A stretch of DNA of 64,000 bases, from positions 61,928 to 125,927 of the forward strand of contig JAXMBX010000007.1 of the NCBI GenBank assembly GCA_046349635.1, given 5' to 3'. Positions 38,053 to 49,101 of this stretch are shown here, in pieces. The notes beneath the pieces were generated by a model. It saw nothing but the letters and a program-made list of their open reading frames with translations. It did no database searches and was not told the DNA's origin. This DNA is from JAXMBX01 sp046349635. GTDB taxonomy: Bacteria; Planctomycetota; Planctomycetia; Planctomycetales; Planctomycetaceae. A program made the translations under genes and the position numbers. Every line of letters begins with the position of its first letter. Within the stretch, counting starts at the first letter, position 1.

Positions 38053-40770
38053 TCACGACGGCTGGGGGTGGTTCCAGAGGAATTTGTGGAGTTCGATGGC
38101 GGGGATGATCGAGAAGGCGACGGCGATCGCGATCGCCCAGGTCTGCCACGAGACCGGATGGGTGCGCAAGACCTGCTGCAAGAGAGGGAGATGCATGCCG
38201 ACCAGATGAACGGCGAAGGCCGCAAGGACACCGATCAGCAATATCGGACTGCGGAAGGGAGAGAGCACGAAGGCGGATTTGGTTTCCGAACGGCAGTTGC
38301 CGACGTGGAAGTTTTCAAACAAGACCATGGTGAGCAGTGTGAGATTCCGGGCCTCGGGGAGTGACCAGCCACAGGCGAGGGCTGCATAGAAAACGGCGAA
38401 ACTTCCGACGCCGACGACGAAGAGGGCGATGCCGGTGCGTTCGACCATGAGGCGATTGAAAATCGGCTCGCGCGGGGGGCGAGGAGGTTTTTGAAGGCTG
38501 TCCCCTTCTCCAGGCTCGAAGGCGAGCGCGACCCCCTGGATGCCATCGGTGACGAGGTTGAGCCAGAGAAGTTGCACGGGGAGGAGCGGAACGGGAAGGC
38601 CGGTGATGACCGCGAGGAGCACCATGACGAGTTCCGCGCAGCCCATGGAGAAGAGTAAGGAGATGACCTTTCGGATGTTGTCGTAGGCGATGCGGCCTTC
38701 CTCGATGCCGGCGACGATGGAACTGAAGTTGTCATCGCCGAGGACGAGTTCAGCGGCTTCGCGGGCGACATCGGTCCCCCCCTTCCCCATCGCGACGGAG
38801 ATATTCGCGGCACGGAGCGCGGGGGCATCGTTCACGCCGTCACCGGTCACGGCCACAAAATGACCGGCGGCACGGGCGGCGCGGACGATCTCGAGCTTGC
38901 GGCGGGGAGTGACCCTAGCGAAGACGCGGGTATCGCGGACGATTTCGACCAATTCGTCGGGGGACTTTCCCTCCAGTTCGGCGGCGGTGAGGACCTGGTC
39001 GTCCCGTTCGGCGAGGCCGATCTGTTTGGCGATGGCAAGCGCGGTGACGCGATGGTCGCCGGTCAGCATGGCAATATCGACCCCGGCGCGGCGGCAGGTG
39101 GCGATGGCGGACGCGGCGGTGGAGCGCAAGGGGTCGATCATGCCCACAAACCCGAGGAGGCGGAGATTCTCCGGAGGTTGGGGGGCCTGGTCCGGGGGAA
39201 TCGGCGGGGACGTCCCGGAGGCGAGGGCGATGACTCTCAAGCCGCGACTGGCCATGTCGTGAGCGATGGCTTCCAGCCGGGGGAGGTCTTCCGCGGACAA
39301 GCTCTCTGTACACATGGCGAGGAGCCGTTCGGGTGCCCCTTTCGCGGAGGCGAGGATTTCATTCCCCTGCTGGTGGAAGGTGACGGCGAAGCGGTGTTCC
39401 GGTTCGAAAGGGATCTGATTCACCTGGGGAAACTGTTGCAGGAGATGCTCCCGTTGCATGTGGGCCTTGTGCCCGAGGGAGAGAAGAGCGACATCGACGG
39501 CGTCGCCATGCCAGGTCCAGGTGCCGTCGCGCTGATGGAGATCGGCTTCGTTGCACAAGAGGGCAGCAGTGATGAGATCCTCGAGCGCGGGTAGCGAATG
39601 AGGAGGGACGAGTTCTCCCGCCTGTCGGATTTCTCCGAGGGGAGCGAAGCCTTCGCCGCTGATGTCGATTTGCGTGCCATCGGGGAGGCGGATTTCACGG
39701 ACGGTGAGTTCGTTGCAGGTGAGAGTGCCAGTTTTGTCCGTGGCGATGAGGGTGCAACTGCCGAGTCCTTCGACGGCGGTGAGACGGCGGACGATGACCT
39801 TGCGACGAGCCATGCGGGTGGTGGCAACGGCGAGGGCGACGGTCATGGCGACGGGGAGCCCTTCGGGAATGGCGGAGACGGCGAGTGCGACGACGAAGAA
39901 GAAGGTGTCGGTGACGGCGCGTTTCCAGAGAAAGACCTGCAGGAGGCCGATGACGAGGGCGACGGCGACGGTTCCGATGGAGACATAGTTGGTGAAGTGT
40001 TCCATGCGGATGAGCAAAGGGGGCTTGCCGCGGTCTGTTTCGAGGAGGGCCTGGGTGAGTTGGCCGACCTGGGTGTGGAGTCCGGTGGCGACGACGACTC
40101 CCTGGGCGCGGCCGCGCGTGACCATAGAGCCGGCGAAGGCCATGTTGATCTGGTCGGCGAGATCGGTTTTTTCGGGGCCTGTCCAGGGGGCATCCTTGGC
40201 AACGGCGAGAGACTCCCCGGTGAGGAGAGATTCGTCGATCTCGACCCCTTGCGTGGAGAGAAGGCGGAGGTCGGCGGGGACGCGGTTTCCGGATTCGAGC
40301 CAGACGATGTCGCCGGGGACGAGTTGCTCGGCATCGATCTCGCGAATTTCGTCATGGCGTTCGACGAGGGCGTGGAACCTGAGAAGTTGCTTGAGGGCGA
40401 GGCTGCTTTGCTCCGCCTGGAATTCCTGCCAGGTGCCGATGAGGGCGTTGATGAGGAGAACGGCGGTGATGAAACCGGCGTCCTTGAACTCGCCGACGAT
40501 GAGGGAGACGGCAGCGGCAACGAGGAGGATATAGACGAGGGGGCTGATGAACTGGCGAAGAAAGATCACCCAGAGGGGAGTGGCCCCTTTTTCGGGGAGA
40601 AGGTTCGGGCCGAACTTGTTCCGGCGGCGGGTTACCTCTTCCGCAGTGAGTCCGTCCGGAGACGTTTCGAGCGTGTCGAGGACCTGAGAGGTCGCGGTCG
40701 CGTGCCAGGGAAAGCTATTCGGCGGTGTGGAGTCTGACGGTGTGAAGCCTGACGGTGTCAATTCTGACAT
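38053..40770 (-). CDS. Cation-transporting P-type ATPase (P2, calcium-pump-like)
   Basis: 906 residues from the ATG at 40770; the frame extends 48 codons upstream into the next gene's end without similarity. It has an N-terminal cation-ATPase domain (LDTLETSPDGLTAEEVTRRRNKFGPN), TGES (184-187) of the actuator domain, IPEGLP (301-306) in helix M4, the phosphorylated Asp345 in DKTGTLT, and GDGVNDAPALRAANISVAMG of the hinge. IPEGLP is the ion-site motif of calcium/manganese and Na/K-type P2 pumps, so export of Ca2+ or a similar cation is likely. The start codons MSELTPSGFTPSDSTPP reflect a short tandem repeat. It lies 76 bases behind the universal stress protein gene, same strand, so an operon is likely. 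Confidence 0.93.
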   Translation of the reverse strand: MSELTPSGFTPSDSTPPNSFPWHATATSQVLDTLETSPDGLTAEEVTRRRNKFGPNLLPEKGATPLWVIFLRQFISPLVYILLVAAAVSLIVGEFKDAGFITAVLLINALIGTWQEFQAEQSSLALKQLLRFHALVERHDEIREIDAEQLVPGDIVWLESGNRVPADLRLLSTQGVEIDESLLTGESLAVAKDAPWTGPEKTDLADQINMAFAGSMVTRGRAQGVVVATGLHTQVGQLTQALLETDRGKPPLLIRMEHFTNYVSIGTVAVALVIGLLQVFLWKRAVTDTFFFVVALAVSAIPEGLPVAMTVALAVATTRMARRKVIVRRLTAVEGLGSCTLIATDKTGTLTCNELTVREIRLPDGTQIDISGEGFAPLGEIRQAGELVPPHSLPALEDLITAALLCNEADLHQRDGTWTWHGDAVDVALLSLGHKAHMQREHLLQQFPQVNQIPFEPEHRFAVTFHQQGNEILASAKGAPERLLAMCTESLSAEDLPRLEAIAHDMASRGLRVIALASGTSPPIPPDQAPQPPENLRLLGFVGMIDPLRSTAASAIATCRRAGVDIAMLTGDHRVTALAIAKQIGLAERDDQVLTAAELEGKSPDELVEIVRDTRVFARVTPRRKLEIVRAARAAGHFVAVTGDGVNDAPALRAANISVAMGKGGTDVAREAAELVLGDDNFSSIVAGIEEGRIAYDNIRKVISLLFSMGCAELVMVLLAVITGLPVPLLPVQLLWLNLVTDGIQGVALAFEPGEGDSLQKPPRPPREPIFNRLMVERTGIALFVVGVGSFAVFYAALACGWSLPEARNLTLLTMVLFENFHVGNCRSETKSAFVLSPFRSPILLIGVLAAFAVHLVGMHLPLLQQVLRTHPVSWQTWAIAIAVAFSIIPAIELHKFLWNHPQPS

Positions 40771-40846
40771 GGAGCGGCTCCCCGAAGTACCACGAACGGA
40801 CGAGAGATCCCCCGAGCATCGACACCCGCCAATCAGGGTTGGCCAA

Positions 40847-41830
40847 TCAGGATTTGGTTTCCGATTCCGGATGAAGCGGCCAGAAGGGAGGATCGATGGG
40901 GGAGACGAAATCATCCGGCTTGACGGTCAGGATGCTGCAGTCACAGGTGTCGAGCACTTTTTCCGCAGTATTGCCGAGCAGGAGTCCCTTGATCCGTGTG
41001 CGGCCGATGGTCCCGAGGACCAGGAGATCGGCATGCAAGTGTTTCTGCAAGGTGGCGATTTCGCGCCAACTGTATCCCCAGGAGAGATGGCGACGAATCT
41101 GCAATGAGCCGGCATCGATTCCGGCGAGGAATTCATCCAGTCGCCGTTCCGCGGATTTGTTGATTTCCTCGCGGAGGGTACTTCCCTGAGGAAGATGTTC
41201 GACGACGTCATTGGGGACATCGGCGGAGTCGATGACGTGCAACAGATGAAACTCAGCGCCGGCCTGACGGGCGACGGCGAGCCCCTGCAGGAGAGCCTTG
41301 CGGCTGACCGGGGAGAGATCGGTGGCAGCGAGGACGACCTTGGGGACGGGGGGACGACCGTCCTTGACGATCCAGACAGAGGCGGGGCAGAGTCGGATCA
41401 ACCGCTTGGCCGTGCTGCCGATGAGGAATCGTTCCCAGGTGGCGGTGCCGCGCGTGCCGGCGACGACGAGATCGTAGCCTTCCTTTTGGACGGCGTGCGT
41501 GAGAGAGAGATAAGGTTTGCCGAGGAGGGTTTCGCTGCGGATCTGGAGGTCGGGAACTCCCAACTTCGCGATCATGGCCTGCAGCTTCTCGTCAGAATCC
41601 TTGCGGATTTCCTGCTGGATCATGTCTCCGGAGCCGTAGAGAAAATCCATGCGGGCCTCATAGGACGAGGAGGTGACCAGTTCACGGAGATCGGGGAGAG
41701 TGTGGGCGAGGACGAGGGGGGCGTGGTTAGTGCGGGCGAGCCAGACGGCCTGGTGCAAAGCGGCCTCGGAAGCGGGAGAAAAATCGACCGCGGTGAGAAT
41801 GCGTTTGTAAGGGGTATCGAGATCCGCCAT
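40847..41830 (-). CDS. Tandem universal stress protein (two UspA domains)
   Basis: 327 residues with two UspA-like Rossmann domains. The first (about 5-158) starts YKRILTAVDFSPASEAALHQA and ends at GTRGTATWERFLIGSTAKRL. The second (about 162-310) starts VVLAATDLSPVSRKALLQG and ends with GTIGRTRIKGLLLGNTAEKVL, the GxxGRxxxxGxxxGNTAE ATP-binding signature; the second domain is therefore expected to bind ATP, and the first has a near-intact version. Universal stress proteins protect cells under starvation or stress. Its partner is the downstream cation pump, which suggests ion or pH stress, but this is inference. Confidence 0.93.
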   Translation of the reverse strand: MADLDTPYKRILTAVDFSPASEAALHQAVWLARTNHAPLVLAHTLPDLRELVTSSSYEARMDFLYGSGDMIQQEIRKDSDEKLQAMIAKLGVPDLQIRSETLLGKPYLSLTHAVQKEGYDLVVAGTRGTATWERFLIGSTAKRLIRLCPASVWIVKDGRPPVPKVVLAATDLSPVSRKALLQGLAVARQAGAEFHLLHVIDSADVPNDVVEHLPQGSTLREEINKSAERRLDEFLAGIDAGSLQIRRHLSWGYSWREIATLQKHLHADLLVLGTIGRTRIKGLLLGNTAEKVLDTCDCSILTVKPDDFVSPIDPPFWPLHPESETKS

Positions 41831-42009
41831 GTGTGTGCTGCTCCTCGACTGCGGTGAGCCGTGCTGATGCGACTTTTGAATTCTGCCCTGAGATTCCGCC
41901 GCCGGCCGGGTGGCGTTCCTCCCGTGTATTGTATCCCCGGAGGGCGTAGACTGTCGACACAGAGGCGTTTGGCAGTCCGAGGCAGATCAGAACTTGCGGT
42001 GGGGTCGCA

Positions 42010-42666
42010 ATGGAAGAACGACAGTCCCAAACCGGACGGATGACTCCGGGTGTGTGGGGAATTTTCGCGTTCACGATGGCGTACATGGGAGTCGCGGTGA
42101 TCGCGAGCATCCGGTACCAGAACAGCGAATTCAAGCTGTATATCGTGGTGATGACGGTGCTCATCACGTCCGTACTGCTGGTGCACCGGTCGATCGGGCT
42201 GAATATCGCAACGCTGCTGGGGCTGTCGATCTGGGGAGGGGCGCACATGGCGGGAGGACTGGTGCAGGTTCCCGATTCCTGGACGGTGACGGGGGCGAGC
42301 CGCGTGTTGTACAACTGGTGGGTGATCCCGGGCTTGCTCAAGTTCGATCAACTGGTCCACGCGAACGGATTCGGGCTGGTGACGTGGATCTGCTGGCAGG
42401 GATTGGCGGGTGCGTTTCGACGCCGGGGTGTGGAAGTGCGTCCGACGTTCGGGCTGCTGACGTTGTGCGTGGCGGGGGGAATGGGTTTCGGTGCCGCGAA
42501 TGAAGTGATTGAATTCATCGCGACGAAAGTTCTGCCGCAGACGAATGTGGGGGGCTATGAGAACACGGGGTGGGACCTGGTCTCCAACCTTGTGGGTTCG
42601 GTACTGGTGGTGATCGGGATTGCGGTGTTTGAGTCGCGGAGGGGGCGAGAGGGGAGTGGGGCTTGA
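42010..42666 (+). CDS. YjdF-like (DUF2238) integral membrane protein
   Basis: 218 residues with six or more hydrophobic segments. The family pattern of charged residues within the membrane is present: FDQLVHANGFGLVTW (Asp, His), ANEVIEFIATKVLPQ (Asn-Glu, Glu) and GYENTGWDLVSNLVGS (Asp). These conserved sites resemble those of the DUF2238/YjdF family, whose function is not established. The start ATG is preceded by a weak GGTGGGG site. It is divergent from the stress-protein operon and is followed by repeats. Confidence 0.75.
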   Translation: MEERQSQTGRMTPGVWGIFAFTMAYMGVAVIASIRYQNSEFKLYIVVMTVLITSVLLVHRSIGLNIATLLGLSIWGGAHMAGGLVQVPDSWTVTGASRVLYNWWVIPGLLKFDQLVHANGFGLVTWICWQGLAGAFRRRGVEVRPTFGLLTLCVAGGMGFGAANEVIEFIATKVLPQTNVGGYENTGWDLVSNLVGSVLVVIGIAVFESRRGREGSGA

Positions 42667-43021
42667 GGAGGTGGGGGACAATGATGGGCCCCCGTCACGC
42701 GGCCCTGGAGGATTGGAACTATCGTTTTCACAGAACCAGACGCCCGTCTGGTTCTGCTCAGTTGATTCTCCCGAGCGGAGAAGGTAAAAAAAGAACCCGG
42801 GCGTCGCTTGGGGCTAGTGTGCTTCACTCTCGTTGATTTGAAGTTGCCTCTTGTGCGTCGCACCCAAGTAGCTGAGTACAGCTCACCTGTGCCACCTTTG
42901 GAGTATACAATGCTTTCATTTCACACTACATTCAAGGGATTGCATTCGCAAAAAAGACTTACCAATTCGCTGAACATTCCCCGCCCAAAACGCCGCCAGA
43001 AACACAAGAAGGCAACCAAAG
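42667..43021. repeat. Gap at the left edge of the pseudogene belt
   Basis: 42690-42825 is a copy of the 'GTCACGCGGCCC...ACCAGACG-CCCGTCTGGT...GCGCTTGGGGCTAGT' family (also about 24700 and 61270). 42838-42900 holds the 'CTTGTGCGTCGCACCCAAGTAGC...AGCTCACCTGTGCCACC' family. After 42905 base composition becomes AT-rich, marking the start of foreign DNA. Confidence 0.7.
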
Positions 43022-43941
43022 ATGAACTTCCACATATTATTCGATGATACGCTATTAAACGCAGGTGCCGCTAATGGCGTAACACCAGCACACAATAAAC
43101 GCTGCTAAGCCTCGTTAATGATTTCTTGAGGATGGCAGATGGCGGCAGCAGAATTTTTACAACTTTATTTGGGGCCAACATTGCTGACACGGCACTCACA
43201 AAGAAAGAACGTAGACATGCCTTCAAGCCCAGCCACATTCACTTCTTGTCGCAGCAGCAAAGAATCTTCGGCTCACAGATGCGATAGAAGATTCCGGCAA
43301 GGGAAGCGAGTTAGCCGAAATCGTCTCATGGAATCATGCGACACAAGTACGGTGCCTTTCCGGTTGTACCCAAGATTTTTTACAAACAAAACGTTCAAGA
43401 CTATGCAAAGAAGCGCTGATAGCGTCCATATCGTCCTTGGTACTGACAAAGATTTCTCGCTTTGGTTTTGGTGAGTCAAAGTTCTACAACCGCATCGAAG
43501 ACGCACGTTTAGATCACATAATTGCGTCAGTAAAAAACGCATTAACGACTAACAAACTCAAAAAAGAGAATTCAATTATCCTCAATCTTCCCGAGCTCGA
43601 CGAATTGGAGATTGGCTGTAGGCATCCTGTTTAGCAATCAAAGATGCCCTAAAGGGCGACAAGTCCATCGACTTTCTGAAAGAGAAGATCCACATTCCGA
43701 TTCTTTTGTTACATGAATGCCCAATAACGGCGAAAGCAAAGGACCTTACAACTCAGTACAAGACGGCAGTGATGGACTATCACAAAGAGAGGGCATGTTC
43801 ATATTTTCAAAGGCAGCTTTCTGCTCTTAAGGATGTCCACAAATACTCTGACATCCGATTTACCCACCTCTGTTCCCCGTGCCAGAAAAAGAGCCAATTG
43901 TTGATCATTTCCTCAACGCAGTCAAATTCTACAAGATGTAG
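43022..43941 (+). pseudogene. hamA: hamA-like (DUF1837) Hachiman nuclease gene, decayed
   Basis: Reading across frames gives a coherent DUF1837 protein: MNFHILFDDTLL, then KKERRHAFKPSHIHFLSQQ, DSGKGSELAEIV, YGAFPVVPKIFYKQNVQD, GADSVHIVLGTDKDFSLWF, GESKFYNRIEDARLDHIIAS, KIHIPILLLHECPIT, ALKDVHKYSDIRF and, in yet another frame, FPVPEKEPIVDHFLNAVKFY before TAG at 43939-43941. The GESKFY block is the nuclease core of HamA (a PD-(D/E)xK-like fold with E-x-K). At least five frameshifts and stop codons interrupt it. HamA is the effector of the anti-phage Hachiman system, which uses a helicase partner; that partner starts 3 bases downstream. The remnant is AT-rich, as expected for transferred defence DNA. 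Confidence 0.78.
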
Positions 43942-43944
43942 GTT

Positions 43945-46046
43945 ATGCCCAGCAATATTTTCAACACTCCGTCACCTTGTAAATGACCTCCTCGCAGCCG
44001 GGCAAGAGGCAAACGCTCGAAATGAACTCATTAAGCTTCTAGCAGATCTCGAAGACGACGAGCAACCATATTCTCCTCTTGTCAATTCCCTGATACGGGC
44101 AGTCGGTCTTTTCCCTTACCTAGATCCGTCAACATGTTCATGGGAAGAACGCTACGTACGAGAGCTGTTCAAGGCTGATGTTGGTAGCGATGAACCAGTG
44201 ACATTGCATCGGGAGCAATGCCGTCTACTTAATTCTCTTTTGTCTGGAAAGAGCGTAGCAGTAAAGGCCTGGACAAGCTTTGGAAAGAGTTTCGTTGTAG
44301 AGATTCATTTATCGCCACTCAGAAACCGACCACCGTGGTCATTTTGGTCCCGACGATAGCATTGGCGGATGAGAGATCAGCGTTGTTTACAACCCAAGTT
44401 CGGCGATAGATACAAGGTAATCACTACCCCCGAACAGTCGCTTGCAGTAAGTCATACCATACTCGTGTTCCCACCGGAACGCGCCATCGGATACATTAAA
44501 TGCTAGAGCATATCGACATACTAACAGAGTTGATGAATTTTACAAAAGCAAGCGTTTCTTTTGACAAAGATCGTTCTCCCTCCCTCATTCGTGCCATCCT
44601 AACGCTCGGCAAAATTGCGTCGCAGCGGTATTTTCTGCACCAAACATCAGTGAGTTAAAAACGAACCCCTTTACCGAGGGGATGGACTTCGTACGGCTCG
44701 ACTTCTACTACTGTTTATTTGGACAAGACGGATTTGACACCTGAAATCGGCAAAAACGAACAGAGAAAGAGCGAAATCCTCCTCGACATCTTGGAAATTT
44801 CCAAAAACACGGGAAAGACGCTGATTTACGCTGGCACGTACACGAACATTGAAACTGGCCGTTCTTCTAATGACCAATCTTGCAGGAGTTGAAAGCAGGT
44901 TGCTTGCTGATTTTCAATCTTGGTTGTCACGCAATTATGATCCAAATCAGCGCTTACCCAGCTTGTGGCCGCTGAGTTGAGTACATAACGGACGACTCCA
45001 TCGTTCACTAAGTCAAATTCAAGTAAAGTTGTTCGAGGAGACTAATGGTCTAAACCGGATGGTATCCACGTCGTCAATTATTGAAGGCGTGAATACATCA
45101 GCTCAAAATATCGTTCTATGGAGCAATCGGAACGGAAAAGAAGATTGATGACTTCACATACAAAACATTATTAAAGGCGGGGAAGAATGTTTCGTCACTT
45201 CGTCGGAAATATTCATTCTCGAACAACCGCCCGCTGAAACGCAAACGCAGTTAGAACTCGAGATGCCGGATGAACTACTTGGTGCCTTCGATGCCGAAAC
45301 CGAAGGCATTTCACTGACGCCAGAGCAATCGGCCAAAATCTCCCAATATCGCGACGAGATTGTGAACCTTCTTGGCTTAGACGATTGCTGATTGCGCGGA
45401 ACCTCAGTCTTTCAAACAAGCAGTTCAAGCTTGATTCTCAGGATCGTAAAAAAGAGGTAGAAAGCAGAGGAAATGGACTAAAGGGATTAGTATACCAACT
45501 CAAACAATCCGGAACAATGGGATTCCTCTTCTACAGGTTGATCAATTTACAGCCTGGCACCTGGGGCATTGAACACAGTAAGTTTGTGCAGTTCAAAGTC
45601 ACTATCTAAGAATTGGGTGATGTCAATACCTGAGCTTCTTCAGGAGCTCAGTGAGTATGACATCGGCATTGACGAGTTCTGGAGCTTGAGCGAAACACGA
45701 CTTTTAAGCTTGCAACAATCCTTGCCGATGTGGCCACTGTCTATGGCCGAATGAGTCCCACGCCCCTTGATCTCACGCCAGCAATCTCAAATTATCCCAC
45801 GCTTTTCTTCCTACAGTTGTCTACCAGCTTGAGGAATACGGTCTTCCCGGATGATCTCCAGAAAGATTCACGCAGCCGCGCGCTTGACTGGAAGACAGGA
45901 ATGTCGATGTGCATGGAGTCATTGACAAATTCAGGAGGGTTGGGCTCCAAGCAATGTCGCGATTGGTGGGTGACCTCGATGAATTCGACATTTATATACT
46001 TCGCTATTTTTACGAGGGAATTGACGCGCGTCGACAGAATTGGTGA
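43945..46046 (+). pseudogene. hamB: hamB-like DEAD/DEAH helicase gene, decayed
   Basis: Begins MPSNIFNTPS, three bases after the hamA-like stop, then shifts frame. Recognisable pieces in order: LLAAGQEANARNELIKLLAD, NSLIRAVGLFPYLDP, LHREQCRLLNSLLSGKSV, the Walker A-like TSFGKS (44273-44290), PTTVVILVPTIALADE (helicase motif Ia region), ILTLGKIASQRYFL, DVLEISKNTGKTLIY-type segment, SSIIEGVNTSAQNIVLW (motif V-like), GRMFRHFVGNI (motif VI region), PDELLGAFDAETEGISL, and a C-terminus AMSRLVGDLDEFDIYILRYF ending at TGA 46044. Seven or more frameshifts and stops disrupt it. The whole is about 700 codons, within the range of HamB helicases. It is non-functional as sequenced. Confidence 0.75.
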
Positions 46047-46574
46047 GCCAGCTTCAAAACCGTTGAATCATAGGTGTGAACAGGCAGTATGAGTTGGGCC
46101 AATCCGAGGAACAGGAACACTGCTGAGCCGAGTACGGCTCAGCAGTGGCAACCGGAACTGGAAGTCGAGCTGAAGTTGCCCCTTGCGCCATGCACCCAAT
46201 CACCGGCGTCCACCGTCGGTTTTTTTGTTCGATGCACAAGGCGCAAGTGGCGTGCCTGGCGGCACCCAACCGCGAGAGGCGGTCGGGCCACCCAGCGGCC
46301 GTTGTCTACACGATCGTCGCTCTGTCGTGGGTAGAACACTGCTGAGCCGAGTACGGCTCGGCAGTGGCACCCGGAATTGGAAGTCGATTTGAAGTTGCCG
46401 CTTGTGGCTGGCGGCACCCATGTAAGCTGAGTACAGCTAACCTGTGCCACTCCCGCGAGGATTGACGAGAGTCAAACGGCACATATTATTGCCCGCCCTG
46501 CTGCTGCGCACCGATGCGGGCATGCCACGCAAAAAGGGACAATTACCGCAGTGGGTCTACTACGAACATGGAGG
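46047..46574. repeat. Repeat cluster right of the Hachiman remnant
   Basis: Contains two near-identical CACTGCTGAGCCG-AGTA-CGGCTCRGCAGTG hairpins (46118-46152 and 46338-46372), the 'GCACAAGGCGCAAG...GGCGGCACCCAACCGCGAG-AGGCGGTCGGGCCACCC' family (46225-46302), the 'GCTTGTGGCTGGCGGCACCCATGTAAGC...GCTAACCTGTGCCAC' family (46398-46450) and a stem-loop of the GCCCGCCCTGC...GCGGGCATGCCAC family (46490-46560). No gene. Confidence 0.75.
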
Positions 46575-49101
46575 TTAGAAGTCGCCGATGGCTTCGCTGC
46601 CCTGGATGGTAATGAGTTTTTCGAGGGTGTCGGGGTCGATTTTGTCGCTGATGAAACGGACGGAGCTGTCCGCCAGGCCCATCAGTGCCTCCCGGCCGGT
46701 AGCCGCCGATGCCATCGGGACCGTTGAAATAAGGTTTCTTGGTGAGGGCTCTGAGGGTGCCCTTCCTGCCCGCGGCCCAGGGTCCGGCCCCGGCCGTCCT
46801 GGAAATCTCCGTGATGGCGATGGTGTTGGAGGTGCCATCGGTGATGTCCGCGAGACGGGTGGTGCGGTTGTAGCCGAAGACTCCGGATTTCTCAGTGATC
46901 TTTTCAGCGGTGAGTTGCTCCTCACCGAGGCCGGCCAGGCCGGCGTAATCAGCCTGAGCGAAGCCCGGGACTTTCACGTCTCCAGGGCGGTTGGGATTCG
47001 CGTATTGGGGGACCAGGGTGGAGACGGACTTCTTGTTGACCTCAGCCTTCCAGCCCTGCTTCTGATCGATGCGGGCGTAGATCGCATTCTGTTCCATGAA
47101 GGGGAGAATGCTGACGAGCCAACTGAGGCGTTCTTCGGGCTTGAGATCCTTGTTGTCGATGGTGCCGCGCGGGAGGGAATTGTAGGTGTCGTGAAAGTTG
47201 TGCAGCGCCAACATGATCTGCTTCATGTTGTTTTTGGATTGCGTCTCGCGTGCAGCGGTGCGGGCTTGCTGCACGGCGGGAAGGAGGAGCGCGGTCAGCA
47301 CACCGACGGTCGCCGCGCCGTTCATGTTCCCCAGCAACGGAATGGAGGGGGAGGACTGGCGGGTGGTGGTGCGGATACCATTCGCGTCGATCGTGCTGAT
47401 GGTGATATTGGGGAAGAGGGGTTTGCCGACGAGTTCGGCGGAGGGGAAATCGGCGACGGCGATGTCGAGGGGAAATGCGCCGGCGTTGCCTTCAGCGGCG
47501 GCCTGCTTCATGGCGCCGAGGAGCATGGGAGCCATACCGATGAGGGTTTCGTAGGCGACGCGGGGATCGGTGATGGAGAGGGAGGTGAATTTCTCGGGGA
47601 GGAGTTTCAGGCCGGCCTGTTCCTCTTCAGTGGGTTTCCAGCGGGAAAGCTTGCCTTCCTGACGGGAGACGAAACTTTCAATTCCCTGGGGGCTGAGGGC
47701 AATGGTGAGCCAGTTCTTATCGATGCACAGTGAGGGATTGAAAATCGCCATGACCTGGAAGGTGGTGATTTTGCGGCCCTGCTTCTCCGTCGTGACGATC
47801 TGGAATTGCTTTTCGTCGACCTGGGCCAGTTCGGCTTTGACGCGATCAAGGATCTGATCGAAGGTGATTTGAAGCTGCTTGGGATCCTTGACCTGGAGGG
47901 CGATATTGCCACCAAAGCCGAAGATGCCGTGCTTGGGATCGACATAGCCCATGTGAACGTTTCCGAAGCAATCGAGCAGGTCCTTTTTGGGATCGAAGCC
48001 GAGGATGGCGGGGATGGCGTCGATGGTGCCTTCGACTTGATCAATCGCCTGAGGATGTCCGAATTTGGCGAACTGACGGGCCAAGCCGAGGATGGTGTCA
48101 TAGGCCTTGGAGGGATTGAAGCTGGCGGCGGCGAAGGAGGAGCATTCCGCGGGAATGCCGGGGAGATCGGCGAGCGTGAAGGGGGTCTGATCGATGAGGG
48201 CGAGGAGTCCCTTGCGCGGGCCCTTCAGATCGAAGCGGGATTCCGACCAGAGGGCGCGGTCTTTATAGCCAGAGGCGAAGAGGAACGGGCCAGCGGTGTC
48301 GAGACCGAGGATGGTGACGAAGTCCTTGACGGTCACTTTTTCGGAAGGATTGGGAACGGGAACGGGGATGTTTTCATAGGCGGCACGAATCTGCGGAAGA
48401 TCGATCCAGGCGCGACTGAGGACTTCGAAGTCGGGTTTCGGATCGCGATGTTCTTTCCAGAGAGGATGCGAGGTGATATTGGGGGCGCCTTTCACGATGG
48501 CCGTGATGGTGTTTTGAGGAACGTTGATCCCCAACCCGAAGACCAGGTGCTCGCTTTCGACCCACCAACTGATCGCGAGACCGGGGGGAGAGTCGGGAAC
48601 GGGGATCAAGCTGACTTTGCGACCGGCGATGGTCATGGGCTTGATCTCTTCCGCGCCACTCTTCTTGAAAAGTTCACTCAGCGCGGGAGCGAGGGAGGCG
48701 GCATCGTGAAAGACGACGAGCGCCTGGGGAACGGGGACGGGAATATCCCGCATGGTTTCGAGACTGACGGCCGCAGAGAGACCATTGGCCGTGACCAGTT
48801 CGATGCCTTTGCGGAGCTGGTCGAAGTCGGCGCCTTCGGATTTTGCTTTCTCGCCAATCTGCTTGAGGAGTTTTTCGGCGAAGTCCCAGAGGCCGGATTC
48901 CATGAGGGACTCATAGGCGGCGGTTTTCTTCCAGCCTGCCTGATGGAACTGCATGCCGTCGCAGGAGTAGTAGAGGACGGTGCGGGCGGTGAAGAGAGAT
49001 TGGGTTTTGGCTGCCGGCTGGCGAGTGTCCGCGTTGTGCCGGCGACCAGGATGATGGAGCAACCCCCAGAGTTGAAGGGGGCTTCGCATGACATTCCGCA
49101 C
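46575..49101 (-). pseudogene. Large secreted protein with C-terminal DUF1559 domain, frameshifted
   Basis: Roughly 840 residues when repaired. The N-terminal ~570 residues resemble the uncharacterised region seen in planctomycete proteins that begin VLYYSCDGMQFHQAGWKKTAAYESL and contain repeated beta-rich segments. Residues about 590-830 are DUF1559: AATVGVLTALLLPAVQQARTAARETQSKNNMKQIMLALHNF lacks the usual pilin-like leader because it is internal. The open frame breaks at GGYRPGGTDG; the -1 frame carries on with ALMGLADSSVRFISDKIDPD and ends EAIGDF at 46575. The N-terminus (GTG at 49101 or ATG at 49089) has only a poor signal peptide, so it may be damaged too. Confidence 0.7.

Noticed and set aside
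46338..46380. Sigma-54 promoter (TGGCAC-N5-TTG)
   Set aside because: The match is part of the CACTGCTGAGCCG repeat family and is found with random spacing and no gene in the right position.
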